Assembly (NCBI GenBank): GCA_000733355.1 | Contig: JNVV01000001.1 | Coordinates: 1,882,423-1,946,422 of the forward strand | Source of the DNA: Falciphora oryzae | Lineage: Eukaryota; Ascomycota; Sordariomycetes; Magnaporthales; Magnaporthaceae | Reading direction: 5' to 3' | Length of the DNA: 64,000 bases | Shown: piece by piece, positions 23,951 to 35,021 of the stretch | How positions within the stretch are numbered: the stretch's first letter is position 1 | Layout: each line of letters starts with the position of its first letter | Program-made: the position numbers and the translations under genes | Notes under the pieces: generated by a model | What the model was told of the DNA's origin: nothing | What the model saw: the letters and a program-made list of their open reading frames with translations, nothing else | Databases searched by the model: none

Positions 23951-26164
23951 ATGGCCGACTCGAGCTCGCAGGCGCCGCCCACCGAGCAGGTGGAAAACCT
24001 CCACCTCGATGAGGTCACTGGCGAGAAGGTGCGCAGAACACGCGACGCTGGATTCCTCCTGCTCTTGTTGTTGGCCCTGCTCATGCCCTTCCCCTCTGAC
24101 CCCTTTGCCTAACATGCTGCTTGCCACTGCATAGATATCCAAGACGGAGCTCAAGAGGCGGCAGAAGGCCCGCCAGAAGGCCGAGGAGAAGGCCAAGAAG
24201 GCCGCCGCGGCGCCGCCCAAGCCCGCCGTCGCCAAGAAGGCTGCCGCTGCCGACGAGCAGGAGCTCAACCCGAACCAGTACTTCGAGATGCGCAGCCGGG
24301 AGACCAAGGCCATGCTCGACGACCCGTCCGGCCCTAACCCCTACCCGCACAAGTTCCTCGTCGACTACGATGACTCCAAGTTCGAGGCCGAGTTTGGCCA
24401 CCTCAAGTCGGGCGATGTCGACAAGACCAAGGAGATCAGGATAGCCGGCCGCATCTTCACCAAGCGCTCGGCCGGCACCAAGCTGATCTTCTACGACATC
24501 AAGACGGGCGCCGACACGGTGAGCACGGGCGCCAAGATGCAGATCATGTGCCAGGCGCAGTATGTCAAGGAGGGCGGCGTCCCCTTTGACAAGCAGCACG
24601 AGCATCTTGGCAGGGGAGACATCATCGGCATCGTGGGCTACCCCGGCAGGACCGCGCCCAAGGGAAAGCTGGAGAAGGGCGAGCAGGGAGAGCTGTCCCT
24701 GTTCGCGACCGAGGTCGTCCAGCTGGCGCCTTCGCTACACCTGCTCCCCAACGAGCGCTCCGGCTTCACGGACAGCGAGAAGCGCTTCCGTATGCGCTAT
24801 CTCGACCTCATGTTCAATGATCGGTCGCGCAAGGTCATGTGGCAGCGCAGCAGGATCATCAAGTACATCCGCGACTTCTTCCATGAGCGCCGCTTCGTCG
24901 AGGTCGAGACTCCCATGATGACGGCCATTGCTGGAGGTGCCACCGCGCTGCCCTTCATAACCCACCACAACGACTACGACATCGACATGTTCATGCGTAT
25001 CGCCCCCGAGCTGTACCTCAAGATGCTCATTGTCGGCGGCTTCAGCAAGGTCTTTGAGATTGGCAAGAACTTCCGCAACGAGGGCGTCGACTTGACGCAC
25101 AACCCCGAGTTCACCACAATCGAGACGTACGCGGCCTACTACGACATGTACGACGTCATGGACTACACCGAGGAGCTGGTCTCGGGCCTGGTCAAGGAGC
25201 TTACTGGCGGCTACAAGACCACGTACACGCTGCAGACGGGCGAGAAGTACGAGGTCAACTGGGAGCGGCCTTGGAAGCGTGTCAAGATCATGCCGGAGCT
25301 GGAGAAGCTGACGGGCAAGAAGTTCCCGCCCTACGACCAGCTCCACACGGATGAGACCAACGCCTTCCTGCAGGCGTTGCTCAAGGAGAAGAACATCGAG
25401 TGCACGCCGCCCCTGACCAACGCCCGCATGCTGGACAAGCTGATTGGCGAGTACCTCGAGGAGACGTGCATCAACCCGACGTTCCTGATGGAGCACCCGC
25501 AGATGATGTCGCCGCTTGCCAAGTACCACCGCACCGAGAAGGGTATCTGCGAGCGCTTTGAGGGCTTTGTCTGCAAGAAGGAGATCTGCAACGCCTACAC
25601 CGAGTTGAACAACCCCTTTGACCAGAGGATGAGGTTTGAGGAGGTGAGTGGCATAGACATGCACCCAATTCTCTCCTTTCCATTGACTGTCCACGACAGG
25701 CACCTTGTCACTGAGATCCGGTGTTCTAACAACCCCGCAGCAAGCACGCCAGAAGGCCCAGGGAGACGACGAGGCGCAGATGATCGACGAGAACTTCCTG
25801 CGCTCGCTCGAGTACGGCCTGCCGCCGACTGGAGGATGGGTGAGTCTAAGCCAAGCCAGCTGATTGTCACAGCGAGGGAATGAACGGATGGGAAGCTGAC
25901 AAAACATGCGTGCTGCAGGGTCTCGGTATCGATCGCTTGACCATGTTCTTGACGGACAACTACACCATCAGGGAGGTGCTGGGCTTCCCGTTCATGAAGG
26001 ATGAGAAGAACGGCCCCCCTGAGAAGTTTACGGCTGAGCTGACCAACGTCGAGCCCCTCCCGGAGGAGGGTATTGGTAAGTCACTCCATAGTAACAGCAG
26101 CGGATACCCATATTCAAAAGTCACCAGGTCAATGCTAACACTCAATCATATAGCTCACAAGTAA
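23951..26164 (+). CDS. KRS1: Lysyl-tRNA synthetase, cytosolic (class II)
   Basis: Five exons, 23951-24028, 24135-25643, 25741-25839, 25919-26075 and 26154-26164, give 617 residues. A Lys/Ala-rich N-terminal extension (~28-65) is the eukaryotic tRNA-binding helix. An OB-fold anticodon-binding domain follows (~110-240). The class II catalytic core has motif 2 ([15 protein letters not shown]) and motif 3 ([13 protein letters not shown], residues 563-575). [11 protein letters not shown] and RMRYLDLM are typical of the family. The enzyme charges tRNA-Lys in the cytosol; no mitochondrial presequence is apparent. The last exon is 11 bases (end of Ala, His, Lys, stop). The last intron is 78 bases, has no stop in frame and could be retained without changing the C-terminal residues. 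It converges with COX15 across the assembly gap. Confidence 0.98.
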
Positions 26165-26420
26165 GCAAAGAAAAAATGTGAAAACGGAAAAAAAAAAAAA
26201 ATAGGGTCTGGGTTTCTGTGATGAGCATCTACGTCGTAAAGCGACGAGGCAATTTCACGTCTAGAGTCAGGGCAAAGATACACTTTACACTTTGCTAGAA
26301 GCATTACAAGAATAAGCGTATCATGTATCACGTTGCGAGCCGATTTAACTTTGCTTGCCGGAGGCTGTCGGGCGCCTTGCCTCACTTCATTGTACCGTCA
26401 CCGACAGATGATAGAAATGA

Positions 26421-27223
26421 NNNNNNNNNNNNNNNNNNNNNNNNNNNNNNNNNNNNNNNNNNNNNNNNNNNNNNNNNNNNNNNNNNNNNNNNNNNNNNNN
26501 NNNNNNNNNNNNNNNNNNNNNNNNNNNNNNNNNNNNNNNNNNNNNNNNNNNNNNNNNNNNNNNNNNNNNNNNNNNNNNNNNNNNNNNNNNNNNNNNNNNN
26601 NNNNNNNNNNNNNNNNNNNNNNNNNNNNNNNNNNNNNNNNNNNNNNNNNNNNNNNNNNNNNNNNNNNNNNNNNNNNNNNNNNNNNNNNNNNNNNNNNNNN
26701 NNNNNNNNNNNNNNNNNNNNNNNNNNNNNNNNNNNNNNNNNNNNNNNNNNNNNNNNNNNNNNNNNNNNNNNNNNNNNNNNNNNNNNNNNNNNNNNNNNNN
26801 NNNNNNNNNNNNNNNNNNNNNNNNNNNNNNNNNNNNNNNNNNNNNNNNNNNNNNNNNNNNNNNNNNNNNNNNNNNNNNNNNNNNNNNNNNNNNNNNNNNN
26901 NNNNNNNNNNNNNNNNNNNNNNNNNNNNNNNNNNNNNNNNNNNNNNNNNNNNNNNNNNNNNNNNNNNNNNNNNNNNNNNNNNNNNNNNNNNNNNNNNNNN
27001 NNNNNNNNNNNNNNNNNNNNNNNNNNNNNNNNNNNNNNNNNNNNNNNNNNNNNNNNNNNNNNNNNNNNNNNNNNNNNNNNNNNNNNNNNNNNNNNNNNNN
27101 NNNNNNNNNNNNNNNNNNNNNNNNNNNNNNNNNNNNNNNNNNNNNNNNNNNNNNNNNNNNNNNNNNNNNNNNNNNNNNNNNNNNNNNNNNNNNNNNNNNN
27201 NNNNNNNNNNNNNNNNNNNNNNN
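26421..27223. other. Assembly gap (803 N)
   Basis: Run of N that removes the 3' coding end of COX15 and part of the interval between it and the lysyl-tRNA synthetase gene. Confidence 0.99.
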
Positions 27224-28370
27224 AAGCGGTCGAACAGCTCTTGCCAGGGCGGGGTCAGGCCGTTGCCCATCATGGGGAACTCGTTGTAGATGAGCCCCGC
27301 GTCGAGCCCCGCGACGAGGGCGCCCGACATGGCGGTGGCGAAGACGAGGGCGGCCAGGGCGTGGGCGGAGCGCGAGAGGGTGCGCAGGGTGGGGTTGCGC
27401 AGTTGCTCGATCAGGCGGGCGGCGGCGGCCGGGTCGGCGACGAAGCGGCGGGCGCGTAGGCCCGAGAGGCCCGAGAGCAGCATCCACGAGTAGCAGACGA
27501 AGGCGGTGCCCAGGTGGGCCGCCAGGCGGTACTGGGAGACGCGGGGGTGGGAGCCCGGGGCGAAGAGGTCGTCGCGCAGGCCCGACTTGACCATCCACCA
27601 GCCGATGAAGCCCTGGAAGCCGATGAGGGCGCTGATGCCCGCCAGGTTGAAGGCCATGCGGCGCGTGACGCGGCGGCGGGCGACGAAGTAGACGGACGGC
27701 AGCACAAAGGTCAGGCCGACGAAGCGGCCCCAGAGCCGGTGCGTCCACTCCATGTAGTAGATCTTTTTGAACTCGTCGAGCGTCATCTTGGAGTTGAGCA
27801 CAGCGAACTCGGGCGAGGCGCGGTACTTTGCGAACTCGGACTCCCAGTCGTCGTCGCTGCGCGGGGGCAGGGAGCCCGTCACGGGCCGCCACTCAGTGAT
27901 GCTCAGACTGTAGGGAGGACGAGCCGTTAGCACTTGGCAGCGAGGGCAGCGCAAACGGCCTGCTGGGCCTGCCTCACTCACCCGGATTCGGTAAGCCGTG
28001 TCAGGCCACCGAAAACGACGATGCCGAACACGCTGACGGCGCTCCCGATGAGCCAGATGCCCACGGCTTTCGAGTTGGTCTCGGGGAACGAGCTGGCGCG
28101 CCCCGAAGCAGAGGCAGTCGCCGCCTCGGGCGCGGCGCTGCTAAACGCCTTGCTTCCGCCCAGGGACCAGCCGGCCCGCAGCGTGGTCCGCGGCGCCGTG
28201 GCGGAGGAGGCCGTCCTCCCCGAGGCGAAGCTCCGCGCCAGGGTTGCGGACCGCACGAGGCGCGCCGGCGGCGGCGACGGCCTTTGCCGGCGGAGGCATT
28301 GGCGGCAGACAAAGGACGGGGTCGACAGCCTAGCCAGCGCCCGAGGCATGCCGGCGTGTATGAAGGACAT
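27224..28370 (-). CDS. COX15: Heme a synthase COX15 (3' end lost in gap)
   Basis: Exons 28370-27982 and 27907-27224 give the first 357 codons; the rest lies in the N run. A typical mitochondrial presequence (Arg/Ser/Ala-rich, residues ~1-80) precedes the first membrane helix (KAVGIWLIGSAVSVFGIVVF). The signature TRLTESGLSITEWRPVTG spans the exon junction with a split Gly codon. EWTHRLWGR holds His186 and AAHLGTAF holds His261, two conserved heme-binding His. Further helices include AFNLAGISALIGFQGFIGWW. COX15 converts heme O to heme A in the inner mitochondrial membrane for cytochrome c oxidase. About 150 residues with the second His pair are missing because of the gap, not mutation. ATG 28370 is used; a second Met at residue 8 is possible. 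Confidence 0.95.
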
Positions 28371-29124
28371 GTTTGCGACGTTCGGGCAGCTCTCGGCGGC
28401 GCAAGGAGAGCTTTGCGTGGTGCCGGAACGGGCGGGCAGGGCTTGAGCTGAATATGGGAGCTCCAGAGAAGCTAAAAAGCTGCACGAAATACCAGCGACG
28501 CAATTGGCCCGACGCCAATCGGCCGTTTAGTGGCGTGATGGTGGGTGGAGCTACCGAAATGGGCAAGTGGTGAGGGGCACTCCCCGTTGACGAGCTTGAG
28601 TGCCGTCCACAATTGCTGGGGCTTTGCTGCACGAACGGGATGGGAATCCCCTCAAGCTCCGTTGAAGCTCGGAGCGTAGACCGGGCAGCCTGCGCTCCCG
28701 GATCGGTCCAGAGCAGTGGCGGTAGAGACAAAATACCGGCGAGATATTTGCCATATTTCGTACCCAAAAGGCCTCGAGTCTAACAGCATTATTATTTATG
28801 CCATCCCCATTGGGAACGACCCTGGTTGCCCTCATTACCTTATCATTACCTAGTCGGCGAGGGGCTGCCATAAGTCTACCTAGTAATACTAAAACCCCTA
28901 GCCCACAAACCTGCGCAAGCCTAAAGCTCAATGATTCCCATAAGTCTAAATTAAATAAAAGAAAAAAAGAAAGAAAAAAAAAAGTATAGTCCGCATGGTG
29001 GTATCAATTCCCCGTCCCTCTTTTGGGTCCGACATCCGCCCCTTCCCCAGTGGCTGATTAAAGCACACGTTTGACACGCTCATTCCACGTGCCGTCCAGG
29101 GATCCCTCACGATGAGCCCCTTTG
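28371..29124. other. Intergenic region (COX15 promoter / CDF 3' flank)
   Basis: AT-rich around 28780-28985, with A runs. No coding frame supported. Confidence 0.5.
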
Positions 29125-31747
29125 TCATGCCTTCTTGGAGGCAGCCGCAGAGACGGCGGTGACGTCGTCTCCGATCTTGGTCTTGGCTCCCAGAAAGATC
29201 TCGCGCAGGGTCCTCTTGTTCTTCTTCTTGATCTCGTAGAGAGGCTTGTGCTCCTCGTGGATGTCGTGCTCGTGCTCGTAGTCGACATGCACAAAGGCCC
29301 TCTCGACGTCGGCAAGGCCCTCCAATTTGCGCTGCAGCGACTGACTAACGTCGTGCGATATCCTCAGGGGGGTCTCGTCGTCCATGACAATGTCGACCTC
29401 GACGTAGTACCGCTGTCCGGCGTGGTACGCGCGGCACTGTTGTTTAGTTTGATCACCGTCGTGTCAGTCAGGCTGCGGACACAAACTCACGCATCTCGGA
29501 CGGAGGCAGGTAGGTATACGCGGGAACAGATAAGCTTACCGTGTCGACCTTGAGGATCTGCTCGTCATGAGTCATCGACATGTAGATGAGCTTGGAGATA
29601 AAGTCCCTGGGCGCGGACTTGCCGACCAGCAGCCAGACCTGCTCGAAGGCGTTCGAGACCCACGAGAAGAGGATCAGGAGCGCGATGCAGATGGCGCCGA
29701 TCGGGTCCAGGTACCACACGACTTTCTCACCCACGATGGCCATGATCAGACCAAACGAGTTGACGACGATATCGTTGCGGTGGTCAATCTGATAACGCAC
29801 ATGCCCTCGGTCAGATTCGGACGTCCGTGACGCATGGCGGGAGGGCCCGACTCGGTAGGTACCTAGGCAGAGAACTTACGTAGAAGACATGGACCGAGGG
29901 GTACTTCCGGTAGAACATGCAGAAGACCATCAGGGAGCCCTTGGCAAAGACTAAGGCAGGCATCCCAGGTGAGTAATCCATCCGTTCATGCACGGCAATG
30001 GACCCAAAATGGCAAACTTACTGGCAACAGCAATGAAGACGATGGGAACGATCTGCAGCTCCTCGGAGTCATGCTGGCCTCTGCCCAGTGTCCGACCCGA
30101 TTCAATCTGAATGTGATCGCCGGTCAGCCCGACATCCCGCAGAGTGCATTGCAGTCTGGAGCGATGGCATCATGACTGTCAGGGGCTGGCCTAGTTGCGG
30201 GGTTTGTTCTTACCAGAAGCTGGATAGCGACGGTAGTCATGAGGGCGCAGAATAGGATGATCCCGATGGTCTCGATTCTGGTACGGCCCTATCCGGTGGA
30301 AGAGAGTGCCCTGAATTAGCTCGGCGTCTTGTTGCCGGCACACCCCTGGCCGTCAAGGGCGGAGGTCCAAGCAAACGCTTGTGTTGGCGCTTAGACTAGG
30401 CTGGCGACAACTAATACTGACCACTGGGTATTTGTAAACGCTGGGCCTGGCAGCCAATCTCGACGTTATGAGCATTACGAAGGACGAGACGAGATCCATC
30501 TGTCGACATCACTGCGAGTTAACATGCTGCTGCATGGGGCGAGGAGAGGCCTTCTTGGCGGACAGGAGACCTACAAATGCATCGGCGGTCGTGGCAAAAA
30601 GCTAAAAATCATACAACAAACGTCATAGGTCAACATCGTATCCGCATGGTCGGTCTTTCCCAATCGGGGGCAAGCGAGGCTCGCATGCATCGGGGTGCAT
30701 CACATACGGAGAGCGATCCCGTCGAGATGGCAGCATAGAGCTGGATGACGAAGAGACAGAAGTTGACGATGAAAGAGGCGTTGACGGCAAACTTGATCTT
30801 GGGTGCCACGCGGGCATCTTCCTCGAGCGTGTTTTGCTCCTCGTCGTCCGCGCCAAGGAACCTTTTTTTAAGCAACTATTCTTAGCATCCCACATGTTCT
30901 GACCGCACGCCATCTTGGCCGTCTCGATAGTCCGCCAGAGCTAAGCAAGACGCGCAAGTCCGGCCGAGCTTATGAGACCGGATGAGGGGGCTTCCCAAAC
31001 AGGATGGTATGCCCGTCACAATAGGAAGGGAGGACCGAAATAGTAAAAATGAATAAAAAGAGAAAAGTAATTTAAAAGACAAACATACTGGTCGATTAGC
31101 TCGTTCTGTCTGGTGTAGAACTTCTTGAGCTTCTTCTTATTGCCGTTGGGGTGGTCAATCTTCATCTGACGCTGGCTGACGTTGGCGCGGCGGTGCTGGC
31201 CAAAGTTCAGGGGGTCGGACTGGATGGTGCTGCCGCTGGTGTCGGCGCGGACCGACGGGGCGGTGAATTCCTTCTTCTTCTCGTCTACCAGAGTCGGCTC
31301 CGGGCCGGCAGCGGCGTCTGCGATGTTCCCTGCGGCTGGCGCGGTCCCCACGCCGGGGCTGGCTGGGCGGATGGAATCATCCTGGGCGGCAGCAGCAGCA
31401 GCTGTGGGTTCCTGATCAGCAACGTCCACATTTGTCTTGTGGCGAATAATAATAGTGATCTGTTTGTCGGGCACGCCGTCTGGGGACAAAGGCAGACAGG
31501 GTTGGGCCAAGGCAGAGGTGCGGCCTTGACAGGTGTGGCAGTGAACGACTCGGCCTTGACAAGCCCCGGCTCGAAACGCATCCGAGGTTTGCGATAAAGA
31601 GCAGTGGGCGGAATAGAAACAGAGAGGAAAGACAGCAGAAAAAAGGGTATTGCAGCCGCGCCCAGATAAGACGAGACGAACTGGGCCTGTTCTGTTTATA
31701 TTGCACATACCTGTTGCTGTGGAAGCTTTTCCCGGCTGACCAGACAT
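29125..31747 (-). CDS. Cation diffusion facilitator, Mn-type motifs
   Basis: Ten exons on the minus strand: 31747-31711, 31479-31089, 30861-30708, 30601-30575, 30499-30422, 30288-30214, 30106-30022, 29950-29880, 29788-29540 and 29436-29125. They join in frame to 492 residues. A ~140-residue cytosolic N-terminus ends in KKLKKFYTRQNELIDQ. The membrane region starts at KIKFAVNASFIVNFCLFVIQL. TM2 has D201-A-F-M-D205 (exon 4/5 junction) and TM5 has D308-H-R-N-D312. DxxxD in both helices is the pattern reported for manganese CDFs, whereas zinc CDFs usually have His at one of these sites. The C-terminal domain (GQRYYVEVDIVMD, then VERAFVHVDYEHEHDIHEEH) is the cytosolic dimerisation fold. Exon 4 is a 27-base microexon. 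Exon 3 uses an AAG acceptor. Likely role: Mn2+/divalent metal export to vacuole, Golgi or cell exterior. Confidence 0.93.
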
Positions 31748-34700
31748 GTCGACAGGGCTCTGCTTGGTAACGATACGGTCTTGAGGGGGGAGGCCTGAGG
31801 AGCGAGGGCAAATATCGCTCGGAAGCGCTGAGTGTCTGCTTCGATCTCAAGAGCCGCGAAGAAAGATGCGGGAGACAGCGGCCATCAAACGGCAGACCCA
31901 AGGGCCGGAGCCGGATCTCACCCTTATGAACGAACAAGCAACACTAGCGCCGGCAAAAAGGGGAGACAGGCCTCCAGCTATGGAGGCAAAGAAAATTTGC
32001 CATGTTCTGTAGCCCGATTGCAGCCCCGTCCCCATGCAATCTGACGAGCGCCCACCTCGATTTAGCGATCGGTACTGCGCTGCACGACGACGATGGGCAA
32101 GTGGACGCGGGGGATGGCACCCACGCAGCTCGATGGGAAGGCCGAAAGAGGGGCGACAGGGAAGGGACCCCTGGCCGCAGGTGTAGTGCGAGCAAATCAC
32201 AGCGCTCGCGTTTGAGCATGTGGGTGGTGCGCTGCCCTGCAGGCTTCAGCAGCAGCCAAAAGTCGGTCAAGTCGAGCCGGCAATTGCGGGGGTCCCAGGG
32301 CGATATCTGGTGTACATATGGGCCGCGACAGCAATCTCTTGGCTTGGCAACCTAACGCCTGGGCTTTGCAATCTGCACAAGAGACGACAAGCAAAGACAG
32401 CACACGACCGTCCCCACCGCGCCGTGGGAATTTTCATTAGACATGACCTTGAGGTCGGGTCGCGTGGTGTGATTGCGGTCCACCAGACTGGACAGCTCAC
32501 AGCGCAAACAAGCCAAACCCCTACACTGGAGATCGATCGGTCAAAACAAGCAACAGCAGCCGGGCGCCAGGGGTTCACGACAGGTTCCGGCTCTCAGCCG
32601 CGACTCCGAGCACGCGGGAAGACCAACGAACAAAAGATGGAAATGGCCAGAGGTTGCGGGCGGCGGCGGCCTGAAGCGGAGGCTGCCACACCACGGCGTC
32701 CCCCTGCCAGGGTTGCAGCACGAACAACTGACCAATAGCGTGTTATATGCGGTTGGCTGTTTCGACGAGGCCGGCTCGGAAGACGGACGAGCCGTGCTGG
32801 GTGGGGCGCCAAGCGTCAGAGGAGGCTCTTGCAGAGTGGCGCTTGGGTGGCAAACGGCGAGCACGGCAGCACCATGCTGGCCGCCAAGGCAGATCCCGTG
32901 TTTGAAGCATTTCATCTTCTCGTCGCTAGCACCGCTCGCTCCACGCTCTTACTCGGGGTGCGCCATCCACTGCATTCATGACAGCGACAACCGAAGAGGT
33001 CCAGGCTCGAGGTGTCCCCCACTTCACCGTGCAGCCTCCGCTACTTGCCCCTTAGGGAAAGTTGTCACGCCGTCGCCCCCGTATCTTTCCATTTTCCCCA
33101 ACGCGGCCAAGAGAGCTAAGCAAATGCAATCAAGATCGTCTGCACCAAGACGACGCCACGGCCGACTTAACTTCCCAGGTTTTGGTGCCTGGAGATATTC
33201 TTGGGACTTGGTCGATATTCCGGGGTGCTCCAGGTGGTTTTTATAGTAGAAGTCAATATTTATTTGACCCCTTGCACGCCGCACACACACACGCGACGAG
33301 AATGGCCGAGAGCAAAAAAAAAAAAAAAAAAAGCAAGCGGGAGTATTGAGTTGAGGCCGAGGCGCCCACATCACACCGACGACGGTCATTGCGACCCCCG
33401 TTGAATACCGAGGCGCGCGACCAAAGTGCCTCTTACACATGCTCGCAAACACACTCGAACACTCGAATCCTCTTCTGTTTGTCGAAATCACAACTCCAGC
33501 CGGCTCCATCAAATAACGCCTATACAAGGCACTTGATATGCCAATGCCGTGTGACTTTACAACGAGGCCGGTGCCAGCAAACGACTTATTGTGGCTATCA
33601 GAGCTCGCGTCGCGTGGGGCGTGCTGTTTCACGGGGCGGGCTCTCCACTCGAGGTATTTCAAATTTCGTGGTGTCTCTCTTTGGCTCCCGTCCCTGGTCG
33701 ACGCACGCTCCGGTAGTTCTGTCGGACACTTTCAACCTTGTTCTCGCCTTCTACGGTCGAAACAACTTAGTCGCTGAAATCCCCGCGGCCCCATTGGGTG
33801 GCCCTTGGCCCCGCGCTGCATAGGCGGAAGGGACACTGGGGTCTGCTGGTGTGGCAGGAGCCGCCCGCTGCAGCAGCACGGAAAAGTCAACGTATCTTTC
33901 TGCTGCTGAGTGCGTAACCGCCGACACAAGACAGAGACGTCACTCGGGTCGAACCCTGAATGGGATCGGACACCCGACCGAGCGCCAAGCCAAACCTTCC
34001 TTCGGGTACACCTGCTCGTCTGCTACCATTGCCCGCCGCCCAGCCGCCTCGCCCTGCCATCCCGGGCTGCCATCTCACTTTGCCAAGATCTGATGCGAAG
34101 CTGGCGATGAAGCTTGGCTCGGCGCGAATCCATGCTGCTCTCTTCGTTTTCGCCCTTCTCGCTCCAAGAGCGCAGGCCCCGGAAACACCCCCACAGGGGC
34201 ACCCCCATGTCGCCCGCCGCCTCGCCCGAGCCGGGGAGCGCTGGCCTGTGCTGCCCTCTCATGCCCACAGTCTCACAATTGTAGAGCATTTATGGGCAGT
34301 GGGCGTATTCCGTGCTTCCGTCCGACAAGGCCCGCCGCTGGTCGTGCCAACATTGCGCAGGGATTGAGGGCGCCGCAAGGGGGCGTGCGCCGCCAGGGGT
34401 GTCTCCCCAGCTCAGAGGCCCTTGTTTGCCAACTCCCTGTCTCCCAGCCAAAACATACCCGGCCCCATTCTCGCGGCTGCCCCTTTTTTTGTGCTTTTTC
34501 GTCTTCATCGTCCATTTCCCTTCCTGGACGCACATCGCAACCTTTCACGCCCTCCCAAGTGGTGCAAGCCTCCCTGGCCTTAAGTCGTAAATACAACTGT
34601 GGAGCCCCATCACTCTTCGACTTGCCGTTCGAAGGAAAGAAAAAAACGCTTCGACGCCGGGCGCGGATATTCTTGCCCTGCGAGATGGAACGCTGTCGTG

Positions 34701-35021
34701 TGCTATAAGCTTGTATTAAAGCGGTTGATCTCCCAAAAATACTACCCAGCCATTTCTTGCTAAGACCATGCTTGGCCGTCTTTCCATATGATGGTCCCGG
34801 GCGTGCTTCGTTTCTTTCTTGTTGTTTTCTCTTGACTTTATGTTCTCTTCTCTTCACCCCATTTTCTTCACTTCTCTTGACGCTTAGTCGTCCTTTTTTC
34901 CTAACCCTTTTCTTTTCTTTTCTTTCCACAACACCGAGGCTGCAGGACGGCTTCGTTTGTTGCCATCCTTTTCTGGCCTCTCCTCCCTTCCTTGAGCCGG
35001 TTACTTGGTCTATAGGAAGCC
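31748..35021. other. Intergenic region between divergent metal transporter genes
   Basis: About 3.3 kb separates the divergent CDF and ZIP genes. It has a 19-base A run (33314-33332) and a T/C-rich tract (~34800-34930) likely to be the ZIP leader. Frames up to ~257 codons occur but lack any domain character. It may hold shared metal-responsive regulatory sites; none was recognised. Confidence 0.5.
33314..33332. repeat. A homopolymer (19)
   Basis: Nineteen consecutive A in intergenic DNA. Confidence 0.9.

Noticed and set aside
26323..27459. Open frames spanning the N run
   Set aside because: They are open only because N cannot encode stops; only the minus-strand COX15 frame has family motifs.
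31016..31747. Open minus-strand frame of 243 codons at the start of the CDF gene
   Set aside because: It runs through the first intron and past the exon 2 donor; splicing gives a proper family N-terminus and continues into the membrane domain.
32473..33246. + strand frame of 257 codons
   Set aside because: No conserved motif; lies in the divergent promoter region of two transporters.
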